NCBI GenBank assembly: GCA_949289215.1
Contig: CASENC010000024.1
Location: forward strand, 1-64,000
From: an uncultured Bacteroidales bacterium
Lineage (GTDB): Bacteria > Bacteroidota > Bacteroidia > Bacteroidales > Muribaculaceae
DNA length: 64,000 nt
Reading direction: 5' to 3'
Of this stretch, positions 51,457 to 61,284 are shown piece after piece; position 1 is the stretch's first letter, and each line of letters begins with the position of its first letter. The notes under the pieces are model-generated. The model did no database searches and was not told the origin of the DNA. It saw only the letters and a program-made list of their open reading frames with translations. A program made the translations under genes and the position numbers.

Positions 51457-54243
51457 TTAGAACGAATAGCTTACACTTACCGAATAGTTGCGTCCGGGAT
51501 CGAATTGACGCGTAACCTCTTCAATTTCGCCATGCGATGTTTCTTCAAATTGCTTATAGCAAATATCTTCCGACAAAATGTTGCGCAATGAGAGCTTAAC
51601 CTCGAAGTGGTTGCCGAATTTCTTCGATGCGCTCAAGTCAAGTGTGTTGCGTGGCATTTCATACGAATCGGGTATATTCACCACGTTGTCGCCGCTGCCA
51701 AGGCTGCGCCCTACTCCAACAATGCGCTTGCCAATACGGTTGTAAAGCAACGCCACATTCAAGTCGAGGTTGCGGGGCTGATAGAAAATCCCTGCATTGA
51801 CAAGATAAGGCGACTGGCCTTGCATGGGACGGTCTTTCTCTTTCGACCCTTCGGGGAAAACCACTTTACTTTTAATCAATGCGCCATTGAAATTGATGCC
51901 GAAATCATTCAGGCCGATAAAATCAAGGTTCTTCTTTATCTCGACTTCAACACCGTATGTGTCGGCACCTTCGGCATTCTCATACGAGTAGGTAAGACTC
52001 GTGCCGCCATTCACTGTATATGTCCATTCTATAGGGTTCTTGAAGTGCTTATAGAAAAGCGATACCGATACCAGTTCACCCGATGCGGGATAAAACTCAT
52101 AACTCAAGTCAACATTATCGATATATGCAGCTTCAAGGTCGGTGTTACCCTGTACGTTGCTGGCAAGGTCGAAATCATAGTAAACCGACGGTGACACTTC
52201 ACGAAACTCGGGGCGGTTGATGCTGCGGCCGTATGACACACGAGCCTGATGCTTGTCCGAGAATTTATATGCTGCATTCACCGAGGGGAAGAAATCGCTC
52301 GTCTCATAGAACAGGCTTCGCGGGCTTTCTTGATAATCACGAGTATTGCTTATAAGTTCCATCTTGTTATATTCATATCTCACACCGGCATACACATTGA
52401 ACTTGTTAACCGGTATGTTTATTCCCACATAACCTGCCATGAGCTTGTTATTGCCATCGTAATTGTTAGTCCAACGCACATTTTCAAGCATATACAACTT
52501 GTCGGCACCATAGTTTCCATCAACGAGCAATTCGGTGGGTATATCCATATACATGAATCCCGAGGGGAGTGTGCTGTTTACCGGGTTATAAGAGTAGATG
52601 AAATCCCTTGCCCTGTAACTGCGAGTGCGATAATCGCCATATAAACCCACCCTGAGTTCGGGCTGTATTTCACCAATCCAATATTTGTCACGGAAATTCA
52701 CGTTAAGCGATGCCGTGTGCTCGTTAAGGCGGGTAAACTCCCGTTCTATGTCGTTGGCACTCGACAATCCAAGGTGACCGCGATCAAGTGCGTCGTTTAT
52801 CACATAACGGCGACGGTCGGGCATACAATTGTTGGCGTAAGCATATCCCACGCTCCAGTCAAGGCGGCGGTCATCGGTAAGTTGATGGCGACCCGTGAAC
52901 TGCCCGTTATATGTGGTGCGGCTCATGTAATAATATTCGGCACTCTGCTCGTTATTGCTCTGAGCATCGATTCCCACACGTGAGGTGTAACGGTCGCGAC
53001 CCACTTGGTTGAATATATTCTTGAACTCATAACGATTGTTTCCGTCGGCACTCAAGTAAGTCAGGTTAAGCATTGCACCTATCTTAGCATAATGGTTATA
53101 CTGGTTATCCCGGCTGTTACGCAGATACACAGGGCGGTCGTTTGCCACATCGTATGCGCCAAACAGCGAATTTTCCATATTCAATATTGTACGGTAACTG
53201 TTACCATAATTCAACGTTCCAAGCAGGGCAAACGTTTGTCCTTCATCACTTATCCAGCGTCGGTTAAGTTCGGCGTTGAACGACACGTCGGCCACCGGCT
53301 TTTTATTGCGAATGCGCCAGTCGTTATTCAGCCCGTTCTTTTGCAAATCCACACTGTTGTCAATTCCCGGAATACCTGTAAGCACACCGTTGATACCACC
53401 GTCAAGACTGCGGAAACCGCTGTCGAAGCCAAGGAAATCGGTACTGCTGCCAAGCGCATACCTGAAGTCGCTGAAGTGTGTATTATCGTTGATGCTGCCG
53501 CCGAGCGAAACCTTGAAAAAATTGGTGGCAGGTATGTCCTTCGTATTAATCATGACAAAGCCACCACTGAAGTCGGCCGGATACTCGGGCGACGGCGACT
53601 TGATGATAATCATGTTATCAAGCTGAGACGACGGTATCATATCAAACGAATATGCCCGCGAATCGGCCTCGCTACTGGGGACGGCGCTGTTGTTAAGCCA
53701 CACATTATTATAGCGTTGCGACAATCCGCGCACCATCACAAACCGGTCTTCAATAAGGCTGATACCGGGAACGCGCTTGATAACTTCCGACGCATCGCTG
53801 TCTTGCGTGCGGCTGATTTGCTGCGCCGACACACCCGACTGCACCACAAGGCTGTTTTTTTGCAAATTGACAATGGTTCCTTCCGAATCGCGGCGAGCTT
53901 GCGCCGTAACCACCACTTCGCTCAGCGTTTGGCTCTCCGACTCCATCACAAAGTCGGCAACCGTCAATCCTTCCACGTTTACCTCTTTCGATTGCGTCTT
54001 ATAAAACACATACGATGCTTCCACCACATACTTGCCATTGCGCAACCCCGGAATTTCATAATTCCCGTCAACGTCGGTTGCCACTGTGATGCCGGCACTC
54101 GGCAGCGACACAGTGGCACCTATCAACGGTTCGTTGTTCTCGTCGGTCACTCGGCCCTTCAATGCTGCCGCATCGGCAGCCAACGCAACCAATCCTGTAA
54201 ATATCAAAAGAAAAAACCTCAAACAATTTCTACTTCTCTCCAT
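51457..54243 (-). CDS. TonB-dependent outer-membrane receptor
   Basis: 928 residues. Signal peptide 1-25; carboxypeptidase-like regulatory domain (about 27-105; LKGRVTDENNEPLIGATVSLP); plug domain with SEVVVTAQARRDSEG and VPGISLIEDRFVMVRGLSQRYN (about 107-235); the remaining 690 residues form the 22-strand barrel, ending NYSVSVSYSF with terminal Phe. It lacks SusC hallmarks and has no SusD beside it, so uptake of a non-glycan ligand (metal chelate, peptide or similar) is plausible but unproven. Confidence 0.93.
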   Translation of the reverse strand: MERSRNCLRFFLLIFTGLVALAADAAALKGRVTDENNEPLIGATVSLPSAGITVATDVDGNYEIPGLRNGKYVVEASYVFYKTQSKEVNVEGLTVADFVMESESQTLSEVVVTAQARRDSEGTIVNLQKNSLVVQSGVSAQQISRTQDSDASEVIKRVPGISLIEDRFVMVRGLSQRYNNVWLNNSAVPSSEADSRAYSFDMIPSSQLDNMIIIKSPSPEYPADFSGGFVMINTKDIPATNFFKVSLGGSINDNTHFSDFRYALGSSTDFLGFDSGFRSLDGGINGVLTGIPGIDNSVDLQKNGLNNDWRIRNKKPVADVSFNAELNRRWISDEGQTFALLGTLNYGNSYRTILNMENSLFGAYDVANDRPVYLRNSRDNQYNHYAKIGAMLNLTYLSADGNNRYEFKNIFNQVGRDRYTSRVGIDAQSNNEQSAEYYYMSRTTYNGQFTGRHQLTDDRRLDWSVGYAYANNCMPDRRRYVINDALDRGHLGLSSANDIEREFTRLNEHTASLNVNFRDKYWIGEIQPELRVGLYGDYRTRSYRARDFIYSYNPVNSTLPSGFMYMDIPTELLVDGNYGADKLYMLENVRWTNNYDGNNKLMAGYVGINIPVNKFNVYAGVRYEYNKMELISNTRDYQESPRSLFYETSDFFPSVNAAYKFSDKHQARVSYGRSINRPEFREVSPSVYYDFDLASNVQGNTDLEAAYIDNVDLSYEFYPASGELVSVSLFYKHFKNPIEWTYTVNGGTSLTYSYENAEGADTYGVEVEIKKNLDFIGLNDFGINFNGALIKSKVVFPEGSKEKDRPMQGQSPYLVNAGIFYQPRNLDLNVALLYNRIGKRIVGVGRSLGSGDNVVNIPDSYEMPRNTLDLSASKKFGNHFEVKLSLRNILSEDICYKQFEETSHGEIEEVTRQFDPGRNYSVSVSYSF

Positions 54244-54557
54244 TACTGTTATACCTATTGTTTTACAAATTTTTCACGGTGCAAATTTCCGCCTTTGGTG
54301 TAACAACGTTTTTTCATAGCTGTGACAATTCGGTTACGAGTATAACAACACCTTTACATCAAAGTAACATTACAATTACAGTTCACACACGGACATGAAA
54401 AAAGCCTGTCGAACTCAACCGTCCGACAGGCTTCCTCCTACCGCTTTAGCATAGTTAGCTTCTTGTCCTATTCATACTACTCCTGCTTATAATCATTTAT
54501 GCAGAATATCGGTCACTTAATTGCTGATACATGGATGTACCATTCCGTGTTCTATTC
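54244..54557. other. Intergenic region before the TonB receptor gene
   Basis: 314 bases without a gene. It holds the 3' UTR of the LruC gene, the terminator at 54398-54431 and about 150 bases of leader or promoter sequence for the TonB receptor. I found no full TAnnTTTG box here; a one-mismatch form (minus strand TTACTTTG at about 54360-54367) is the nearest. Confidence 0.5.
54398..54431 (-). terminator. Intrinsic terminator after the LruC gene
   Basis: Perfect 8-bp stem GCCTGTCG / CGACAGGC with a 12-base loop, then TTTTTTC on the minus strand; 127 bases past the LruC stop. It separates that gene from the TonB receptor unit. Confidence 0.85.
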
Positions 54558-56549
54558 TTATTTCTTGTTTCTGTACCAGTCGGCATATTGCCCCGAAGTC
54601 GGGCATCCGGCTTCAACCCAATTGTCATACATAGGATATTCGCCTTCACAGCCTATTGTAACAGGTTCGGTAACAGGTTCCCAACCGGTAACGCCGGCAA
54701 GGCTGATTGCAAACGGATACTTTCCATTCTTGTTTACATAATAAGCATCGTCGGCTTGCCCTTGTTGTGATAAATCGGCCCAATTTGTCGCAGCCATCTT
54801 TGGCAAATGCACTTCCTTGCGGCCTTTGCTGCCTGCAACATAGTTGATGACAATGAACGGATTGAATTCATCGTCAAAGCCCTTGTGCGCAAGTTCTCCG
54901 TCCTTGAATGTACGAGTCAACGTGTAAGTCTCCCCTATCGAGGCCTGTGCATCGGTAAGCATGATGAACTGGTTACCCTCTTCTATCACAGCGGCACCTG
55001 CCACAGCTCCAACGGTATTCGCAGCCACGGTGAACCCGAATGCATCGATATAATCGGCACTACCCTGCAAGTTTACCACCTTGAAAGCATCTTCTATCTT
55101 GGCGATGTAACCATTGCTGTTATGGGTCACCGTACGTGATTGTTCCACAATCACATCATTAAGGTCGTAATCACCGCCGGTGGGCCAGATATCTTCAAAT
55201 GCGATAGTGGCAGTCTCGGTGTATGAATCCTCGGTAGGTTCTTCTGGCTCTTCGGGTAAATCCGGACGATCAGGATTTTGAATCACATCGGGATTAGACT
55301 CTACATAAAACAGTATATCGTCAAACGAGTTGTCGCTACCGTTCACATTGTTAGTTTGATCTTCAAAACCTATGATTACACGCCCCGACTCGGTGTCGTT
55401 AAGCGTAATGCACCCTTTCTTTTGACGACGGTTATATTCGCTGTTGGAATATATTGCCATATTACTTTTGTAAACATCGGCAATACCATCGTTAATATCC
55501 CCTATTTCCCATGATTCATAACCTTGATGCCACTTGCCGCCACCTACTGTGCGGTCGAGATTCGGGAACAATATCCAGCCTATGGTGTATCCACCGGGAA
55601 AATCATCGGTTCCACGCTCATCATAGTTTTCTCCATAAAATTGCAGACGTGCCTTCACGGGATGGTTAGGGTTACCATCGGTAGTCAACGGGAACACAAC
55701 ATATTTAGGAAGGTTTCTCACATCGGGCGTGGTACCTGTCTTATAGTAATAATACCCCATGGCATTTTCATACTCACCGGTAGCCAAAAGAAACACAAGG
55801 TCGAGATGGCAACTTTTAAGTTCTTCACCGTTATACGTCGTCGGGATGGTAACATTGGTGTCTTCCGAGTCACTTACCAGATTGCTATTATCCTTCTTGT
55901 TGCCACGGCGGTCGGTCAAGGAATTTTGCACACGTCGAAGCAAGTTTGCAGTCTCGTAACTGATATCTACGGCATACATACCTGCTACATTTTCATTATA
56001 CGCCCAATAAGTCGTTTTATTCGTATATGAATATCTTGAAATATCGGTATATAATGAATACAAATTGCTTGAAAAACGATCAACATTGCCGACGTTGTAA
56101 CACGGGTCTTCAACACCGGCACGGGTCGCCAATGTACCCGGCAGTTCGGGCAACTCAAACTTATAAGTTATGGCATTGTTTTCCACTTTCAACTCCAGGC
56201 AACGCGGAATGCCATAAGAGCCGGAGCAGAGATATACGGTCTTAACATAGGCCGGCAATGTAACGGCAGCTTGGTAACGGCTGTTTTCGTCGGTGAAACC
56301 TCCGTAATACGGTTCAACATCTTTCCTGGTTCCATCTTCGTTGTACGGGTTTTCGATATACAGTTTGAAATTGGTACTGTAACCCTCGTAACCATAATCA
56401 ATGTCGAGTGTAACTTCATTCTCGGTCGAGAAATCAGAAATTTCTGCAATGAAAGGCATCTCGCCACCCACAGCAGCTGGCTCTTTTTCCACACATGAAG
56501 CCATCATGCACAATAAAGTGCCTGAAATAAGGCAAAGTGATTTACGCAT
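54558..56549 (-). CDS. LruC-domain lipoprotein
   Basis: 663 residues. Lipoprotein signal peptide with Cys19 (MMASC) and VEKEP after it. Residues about 20-150 form an N-terminal beta domain; about 195-400 contain a DUF4114-like segment with GWILFPNLDR, GCITLNDTESGRVIIGFEDQ and NSFDDILFYVE; the C-terminal LruC domain starts at TATIAFEDIWPTGGDYDLNDVIVEQ (in outline, about 445-468) and ends with YNKKN-type residues. First found in Leptospira LruC; role unknown, probably calcium-dependent surface protein given the DxDxND-like loops. Own promoter with a palindrome over its -33. Confidence 0.88.
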   Translation of the reverse strand: MRKSLCLISGTLLCMMASCVEKEPAAVGGEMPFIAEISDFSTENEVTLDIDYGYEGYSTNFKLYIENPYNEDGTRKDVEPYYGGFTDENSRYQAAVTLPAYVKTVYLCSGSYGIPRCLELKVENNAITYKFELPELPGTLATRAGVEDPCYNVGNVDRFSSNLYSLYTDISRYSYTNKTTYWAYNENVAGMYAVDISYETANLLRRVQNSLTDRRGNKKDNSNLVSDSEDTNVTIPTTYNGEELKSCHLDLVFLLATGEYENAMGYYYYKTGTTPDVRNLPKYVVFPLTTDGNPNHPVKARLQFYGENYDERGTDDFPGGYTIGWILFPNLDRTVGGGKWHQGYESWEIGDINDGIADVYKSNMAIYSNSEYNRRQKKGCITLNDTESGRVIIGFEDQTNNVNGSDNSFDDILFYVESNPDVIQNPDRPDLPEEPEEPTEDSYTETATIAFEDIWPTGGDYDLNDVIVEQSRTVTHNSNGYIAKIEDAFKVVNLQGSADYIDAFGFTVAANTVGAVAGAAVIEEGNQFIMLTDAQASIGETYTLTRTFKDGELAHKGFDDEFNPFIVINYVAGSKGRKEVHLPKMAATNWADLSQQGQADDAYYVNKNGKYPFAISLAGVTGWEPVTEPVTIGCEGEYPMYDNWVEAGCPTSGQYADWYRNKK

Positions 56550-56618
56550 ATTTATAGTATTCTTAAATTAGTAGTTTTATATAACTTCATCAAAAACAGC
56601 AGACTGCTTTCTTCGCCA

Positions 56619-56651
56619 CAAAGCTATGCCAAAAATATCAATTATCGCAAA
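56619..56651 (-). promoter_or_regulatory. Promoter of the LruC gene
   Basis: Minus strand TTTG (56651-56648), 21-base spacer, TAGCTTTG (56626-56619); 70 bases before the ATG. A second -7-like box TATTTTTG lies at 56637-56630. Confidence 0.65.
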
Positions 56652-56672
56652 CTTTCATTATTAATGAAAGTT
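56650..56672. promoter_or_regulatory. 23-bp perfect palindrome, candidate operator
   Basis: ACTTTCATTA and TAATGAAAGT arms, extended to 11 bp each around one central T, with no mismatch. It touches the -33 element of the LruC promoter, the place expected for a repressor or activator dimer. It could also fold in the 3' UTR of the phosphorylase gene, but a separate terminator already serves that gene. Confidence 0.5.
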
Positions 56673-56680
56673 AAAAACAC

Positions 56681-56720
56681 AAAAGTGCGCTCCCATTTCC
56701 ATAGGAACGCACCTTTTTTT
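56681..56720. terminator. Terminator after the glucan phosphorylase gene
   Basis: Stem GTGCGCTCCC / GGAACGCAC with an 8-10-base loop, A/T-runs on both sides; 27 bases past the phosphorylase stop. Confidence 0.75.
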
Positions 56721-56746
56721 CTATAAAAGAATATCAAACTGCGATA

Positions 56747-59302
56747 TTACAGCCACTTAACATATGCGAAATCTTGACGGTGCGGAAGATCGCTGTTGTT
56801 GGGATATACGCGGAACGAATAACGGAACGAACCTGCATACTTGATCTTGTCCTTCACATAATATGTGAGATTGTCACCGTCAACATTGGTAATCGTAAGC
56901 GGAATTCTATCAACCAACTTCGAATCACGGTCGGCATCGCTGTAAACAACGAGTTCCACGCCGAGGTCTTTGCCAAGACCTGCAGTATAGAGCACCACCG
57001 TAGCCTCAAATTCGTCACCGTTAACGGCAGTCGTCTTCAATGCATCCGATACCTGGATGTCAACGGCATGAATATCGTTCCACTTCGAAGCAACGTTTTC
57101 TTTCCATGCAACTATTTCCTTAGCCTTGGCATAATTGTTTGCCATAAGCTCGGTCGAACGCTTGCCTTCCTTGCAGTAGAAACGGTCGATGTAATCGTTG
57201 ATCATGCGCGTCATGGTGTAGTGAGGCGCAATGTGAGCGATAGAATTCTTGATATATTGTACCCACTCGGGCGAATAACCCTTGCTGTTCTTTGCAAAGT
57301 AAAGCGGAATAATCTCGTTTTCAAGCATCGAATAGATAGTGGCAGCATCGAGCTTGTCTTGCTGGCCCTGGTCGGTGTAAGTGCGTTTGTCGGTCAAAGC
57401 CCATCCTGCACCTTCACGGTAGCCTTCATACCACCAACCATCTTTTACCGAGAAGTTAAGCACACCATTCATTTCGGCCTTTTCGCCCGATGTACCCGAT
57501 GCTTCGAGAGGACGGGTAGGTGTGTTCAACCAAATATCAACACCGCTGACAAGGCGCTTTGCAAGAATCATGTCGTAGTTTTCGAGGAAAATAATCTTAC
57601 CAAGGAACTGCGGCATACGAGAAATTTCGATGATGCGCTTTATCAAGCCTTGACCGCCGCCATCGGCAGGGTGAGCCTTACCGGCAAAAATGAATTGCAC
57701 GGGGAACTTCTCGTTGTTTACAATCTTCGACAAGCGGTCGAGGTCGGTAAAGAGCAGGTGAGCACGCTTGTAAGTTGCAAAACGGCGGGCAAAACCTATC
57801 ATTAACGCATTGGGGTTGATTTTCTCCACAATCGACAAAATGCGAGTCGGGTCACCCTGGTTCTTAAGCCACGATGCGGTAAAATCTTTCTTTATGAACT
57901 CGATGAGCTTGTTTTTCAACTTCATGCGAAGTGCCCAAATATCTTCGTCCTTGGCCTTGAGAATGGGAGCCCAGGTCTTTTCGTCGCTTTGAGCTTCAAG
58001 GTAACCTTCACCGAATATGTCGGCATAGAATTCCTTCCACTCGGTGGCTGCCCACGTCTGCATATGCACACCGTTGGTTACATACGACACGTGCGATTCT
58101 TCCCAAGTATAACCCTTCCATATGCCTTGGAACATCTTCTTCGACACTTCTCCATGCAACCAGCTCACACCGTTGGCTTCCTGGCAAGTGTTAAGAGCAA
58201 ATACGCTCATGCTGAAACGTTCGTTGGTATCGGGATTTTCACGACCCATGTTCATCAAGTCGGCCCACGAAATACCCAACTTTTCGGGGAACTCGCCCAT
58301 GTACTTGCCAAACAACGACTCATCGAAATAGTCGTGGCCGGCAGGAACCGGAGTGTGAACAGTATAAAGCGAAGTAGCACGTACCACTTCAAGAGCCTGG
58401 TTGAATGTGAGGTGTTCGTCTTGAACATAGTCAACAAGACGTTGCAAGTTGAGCAATGCGGCATGACCTTCGTTGCAGTGGTAAAGTTGCGGCTTGATAC
58501 CAAGTTTCTTGAGCATCAACACACCGCCTATGCCCAACAAGTATTCTTGCTTGATGCGGTTTTCCCAGTCGCCGCCATAAAGCATATGGGTGATTGAACG
58601 GTCGTATTCCGAGTTCAAGTCGATGTCGGTATCCATCAAGTAAAGGTTCATGCGACCCACGTTTACTTTCCAAATGCGGGCATAGATTATGCGGCCGGGA
58701 TAAGGCACTTCCAGCAACATATGGTTGCCATTCTCGTCAAGAACCGGCTCGATTGGCAACTGGTTGAAGTTCTGCGGCTCATAGTTTGCAATCTGCTGGC
58801 CATCCATGGCAAGCGTCTGCGTGAAGTAGCCGTAACGGTAAAGGAAGCTCACTGCCACCATGTTGATGCGCGAGTCTGAAGCTTCCTTGATGTAGTCGCC
58901 GGCCAATATGCCAAGGCCGCCTGAATATATCTTTAATGCGCCGCACAAACCGAATTCCATGCTGAAATAAGCAATCGAAGGAACATCGGTACGCATGGGA
59001 ACTTTCATGTATTCCTTGAAATCGGAATACACCTTCTCAATGCGAGCCATCATTGCCTTATCCTTGAGGATGGCTTCATAGCGGTCATATCTCAATTGTT
59101 GCAAAAGCATAACCGGATTTTGCCCTGTTTCCCTCCACAGGTCACGGTCAAGGTCGTGGAACAATGCTTTGCCTTCGCTATTCCAAACCCACCAAAGGTT
59201 CTTGGCCAATTCTTCCAGCATTTTCAATTTTGCGGGAAGTTCTGATTTAACAGTCAAATCCCTCCATGCAGGGGAATTGGTGTTACTAACTTGTAGTTTC
59301 AT
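56747..59302 (-). CDS. glgP: Alpha-glucan phosphorylase (GT35, DUF3417 type)
   Basis: 851 residues. Phosphorolysis of alpha-1,4-glucan (glycogen or maltodextrin) to glucose-1-phosphate. N-terminal DUF3417 domain (about 12-130; [22 protein letters not shown]) then the GT-B core with [35 protein letters not shown] and, near 600-650, [31 protein letters not shown] in outline, which holds the glucan and phosphate loops and PLP region. This short-C form is typical of Bacteroidetes and archaea. Follows the glycogen synthase gene by 34 bases. Confidence 0.95.
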   Translation of the reverse strand: MKLQVSNTNSPAWRDLTVKSELPAKLKMLEELAKNLWWVWNSEGKALFHDLDRDLWRETGQNPVMLLQQLRYDRYEAILKDKAMMARIEKVYSDFKEYMKVPMRTDVPSIAYFSMEFGLCGALKIYSGGLGILAGDYIKEASDSRINMVAVSFLYRYGYFTQTLAMDGQQIANYEPQNFNQLPIEPVLDENGNHMLLEVPYPGRIIYARIWKVNVGRMNLYLMDTDIDLNSEYDRSITHMLYGGDWENRIKQEYLLGIGGVLMLKKLGIKPQLYHCNEGHAALLNLQRLVDYVQDEHLTFNQALEVVRATSLYTVHTPVPAGHDYFDESLFGKYMGEFPEKLGISWADLMNMGRENPDTNERFSMSVFALNTCQEANGVSWLHGEVSKKMFQGIWKGYTWEESHVSYVTNGVHMQTWAATEWKEFYADIFGEGYLEAQSDEKTWAPILKAKDEDIWALRMKLKNKLIEFIKKDFTASWLKNQGDPTRILSIVEKINPNALMIGFARRFATYKRAHLLFTDLDRLSKIVNNEKFPVQFIFAGKAHPADGGGQGLIKRIIEISRMPQFLGKIIFLENYDMILAKRLVSGVDIWLNTPTRPLEASGTSGEKAEMNGVLNFSVKDGWWYEGYREGAGWALTDKRTYTDQGQQDKLDAATIYSMLENEIIPLYFAKNSKGYSPEWVQYIKNSIAHIAPHYTMTRMINDYIDRFYCKEGKRSTELMANNYAKAKEIVAWKENVASKWNDIHAVDIQVSDALKTTAVNGDEFEATVVLYTAGLGKDLGVELVVYSDADRDSKLVDRIPLTITNVDGDNLTYYVKDKIKYAGSFRYSFRVYPNNSDLPHRQDFAYVKWL

Positions 59303-59336
59303 TTTCGATTTTGTGATATTTTGGGTTAGTTAATTC

Positions 59337-61007
59337 TTAGATGTTCACTCCGCCTTGGTTCTTCACATTGGCCAAGGCTTCATTATATGCCTCATAATAG
59401 AACTTCATGAATTGCTTCCATTGTGCCTGCTTCGAGGTGGCCGATGCTGCCGCTCTTATGCCGGCAGTCGTCTTGGCATCGGTCGAGAGCAGTTGCAACA
59501 CATTGCTTGCTATTTGCGATACCACATCGTTGTAATTGGAATCGTTGCGATGAAGCACTTTCACACCGCAAGTGGTGAAGCCGTTTTCAAAATCGTCAAG
59601 CACCCATTGCCCGAAACCTGCAAGGTCGGTGGTAATAGTCGGCACGCCGAATGCTATGCTTTCGAGCGGAGTGTACCCCCAAGGCTCGTAATACGATGCA
59701 AATACCGTGCAGTCAAGTCCCGGCAACAAGTCATAATAAGGCATATCGAATATGCCATCAGTTCCATTCAGGTATGACGGCACATATATAATCATGAAAT
59801 GGTCGTCGTTGGCATAATGCATTCCAAGGTAATTGATTTTACCGTAAATGGCATCTTGGGAATAATTATGCAACGTGTGTGTTATCATGGAATTTTCAAG
59901 ACGTTCGCACTTGCCTGTCTTCATGGCTGCCATAAGGTCGCGGCGAGCCTCATCGACCCACGCCGGCACAAACATGAACGCAAGCACCTTTTTACCTTCG
60001 CGTCCGGGCGTGTTGCGAATACTGTTCATTGCATCGATAAACACATCATAGCCTTTATTCCTGAATTCGTTACGGCCGGCCGTGGCAATGATGAAAGTAT
60101 CATCATCGGCAAGGTCTATTCCCGTCAGCGCACGAGCCACCGGTAACATCTTTCCGCGAGCGGCGGCACGCCTTGTGGGATAATCTTTCTTTGTAGGCAC
60201 AAATGTTTGTTCAAATCCGTTGGGAGTAACCAGCGGTCTGCGCCCGAGCAGCTGCACACACTCCCTTGCAGTGACTTCACTCACAGTGGTAAAGCTGTCG
60301 GCATTCCATGCAGCGGCTTTCTCAAGCGAATGTTTCGACTGCATATTAAGCTCTCCTGCCATTTGGTCGCCGTTATATCCGGCAAGATAATCATACAGGG
60401 GCTTATTGTTGCAGCAAATGCTGCGGCCTATGCTTGTGGCATGGGTGGTGAACACCGTTGCAATGCTCGGCATATGCGATTTCAGGTAGAGCAGCCCCAT
60501 TCCGGTGGTCCACTCGTCGAAATGAGCAATCACCTTGCTCTTGCCATCGTTGTATTTGTCGAGATATATGCTCTCTATCACCAATGCGGCGGCATAGGCA
60601 AACATGCAACTGTCGTCATAGTCGCCGTAAGCGTGCAACGAATCTACGCTGAACTTATTCCACATTTGAGCATAAAGCTCATCCTTGTATGTAAATAATG
60701 CTTTATAATCAACAAGTATCACTATCGGGTTGCCGGGAATGGTCCAACGGCCGACACGTATCTCCATTCCAAGCGGAAACACGGCCTGCTTGCGCCAATC
60801 CTGCAATAATGTCTTTGATTCTTTGAAGAAAGGACACGGATTGTCCTTGCTCCATATATCAGGTCCTATAAAAATAACCTTGTCTTTGAAATCATTCTGT
60901 AAAGTCTTTGCTTTCGTGGAAAGGACGGCATATATGCCGCCTACTTTATTACACACTTCCCAGCTTGTTTCAAATATCAAATCCGGCTTTTCTGTGTTTT
61001 CTAACAT
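59337..61007 (-). CDS. Glycogen synthase, GT3-like (eukaryotic-type)
   Basis: 556 residues. ETSWEVCNKVGGIYAVLSTKA at the N-terminus (KVGGIY acceptor loop), HFDEWTTGMGLLYLK, TTHATSIGRSICCNN and VTPNGFE in the middle, and EPWGYTPLESIAFGVPTITTDLAGFG (in outline, about 440-465) at the donor site. This is the GT3 glycogen synthase family known from fungi and animals, also in Bacteroidetes, rather than GT5 GlgA; such enzymes typically use UDP-glucose. Forms an operon with the phosphorylase, so storage and breakdown are co-expressed. Confidence 0.92.
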   Translation of the reverse strand: MLENTEKPDLIFETSWEVCNKVGGIYAVLSTKAKTLQNDFKDKVIFIGPDIWSKDNPCPFFKESKTLLQDWRKQAVFPLGMEIRVGRWTIPGNPIVILVDYKALFTYKDELYAQMWNKFSVDSLHAYGDYDDSCMFAYAAALVIESIYLDKYNDGKSKVIAHFDEWTTGMGLLYLKSHMPSIATVFTTHATSIGRSICCNNKPLYDYLAGYNGDQMAGELNMQSKHSLEKAAAWNADSFTTVSEVTARECVQLLGRRPLVTPNGFEQTFVPTKKDYPTRRAAARGKMLPVARALTGIDLADDDTFIIATAGRNEFRNKGYDVFIDAMNSIRNTPGREGKKVLAFMFVPAWVDEARRDLMAAMKTGKCERLENSMITHTLHNYSQDAIYGKINYLGMHYANDDHFMIIYVPSYLNGTDGIFDMPYYDLLPGLDCTVFASYYEPWGYTPLESIAFGVPTITTDLAGFGQWVLDDFENGFTTCGVKVLHRNDSNYNDVVSQIASNVLQLLSTDAKTTAGIRAAASATSKQAQWKQFMKFYYEAYNEALANVKNQGGVNI

Positions 61008-61042
61008 ACAGCATCTAATCCAATCTAATTATTTTGACGGGG

Positions 61043-61050
61043 CAAATATA
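61043..61050 (-). promoter_or_regulatory. Promoter -7 box of the glycogen operon
   Basis: Minus strand TATATTTG, a full match, 36 bases before the glycogen synthase ATG. Directly upstream is a T-run that may belong to a terminator with the 61080-61106 hairpin. Confidence 0.55.
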
Positions 61051-61079
61051 GTCAAAAAAAAAGAATTATCCTAAACAGC

Positions 61080-61159
61080 CCCTGTCGCTTATTACCACCG
61101 ACAGGGACAAAAGTTCATTAAAATCACCCTTTTATTTCCCCACTGCAAAGCCGCAGTGG
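61080..61159 (-). promoter_or_regulatory. Two hairpins upstream of the glycogen operon
   Basis: CCACTGC/GCAGTGG (61140-61146, 61153-61159) and CCCTGTCG/CGACAGGG (61080-61087, 61099-61106). On the minus strand the second is followed, after about 16 bases, by a run of ten T. They may form a back-up terminator of the amylase transcript. Confidence 0.4.
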
Positions 61160-61226
61160 CTTATTTTCCCACGTCGGGGAACGGCTATTTGTAAAAATGT
61201 TAAAGTATCCTAATATTACAATGCTA

Positions 61227-61268
61227 CAATGCTGCAAACGTGATATTATTCATCGGTTTGCAGCATTG
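61227..61268 (-). terminator. Hairpin after the alpha-amylase gene
   Basis: Perfect 13-bp stem CAATGCTGCAAAC / GTTTGCAGCATTG, 16-base loop, 16 bases past the amylase stop. The T-tract is weak, so it may need the hairpins downstream or act as an mRNA 3' end stabiliser. Confidence 0.6.
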
Positions 61269-61284
61269 CAACATTAAAGTGAAA

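Noticed and set aside
53005..54303. 432-codon open frame on the plus strand
   Set aside because: It is antisense to the TonB receptor gene, has His/Arg/Ile-rich composition typical of a shadow frame, and no signal or domain.
56774..57805. 343-codon open frame on the plus strand
   Set aside because: Antisense to the glucan phosphorylase; no recognisable sequence.
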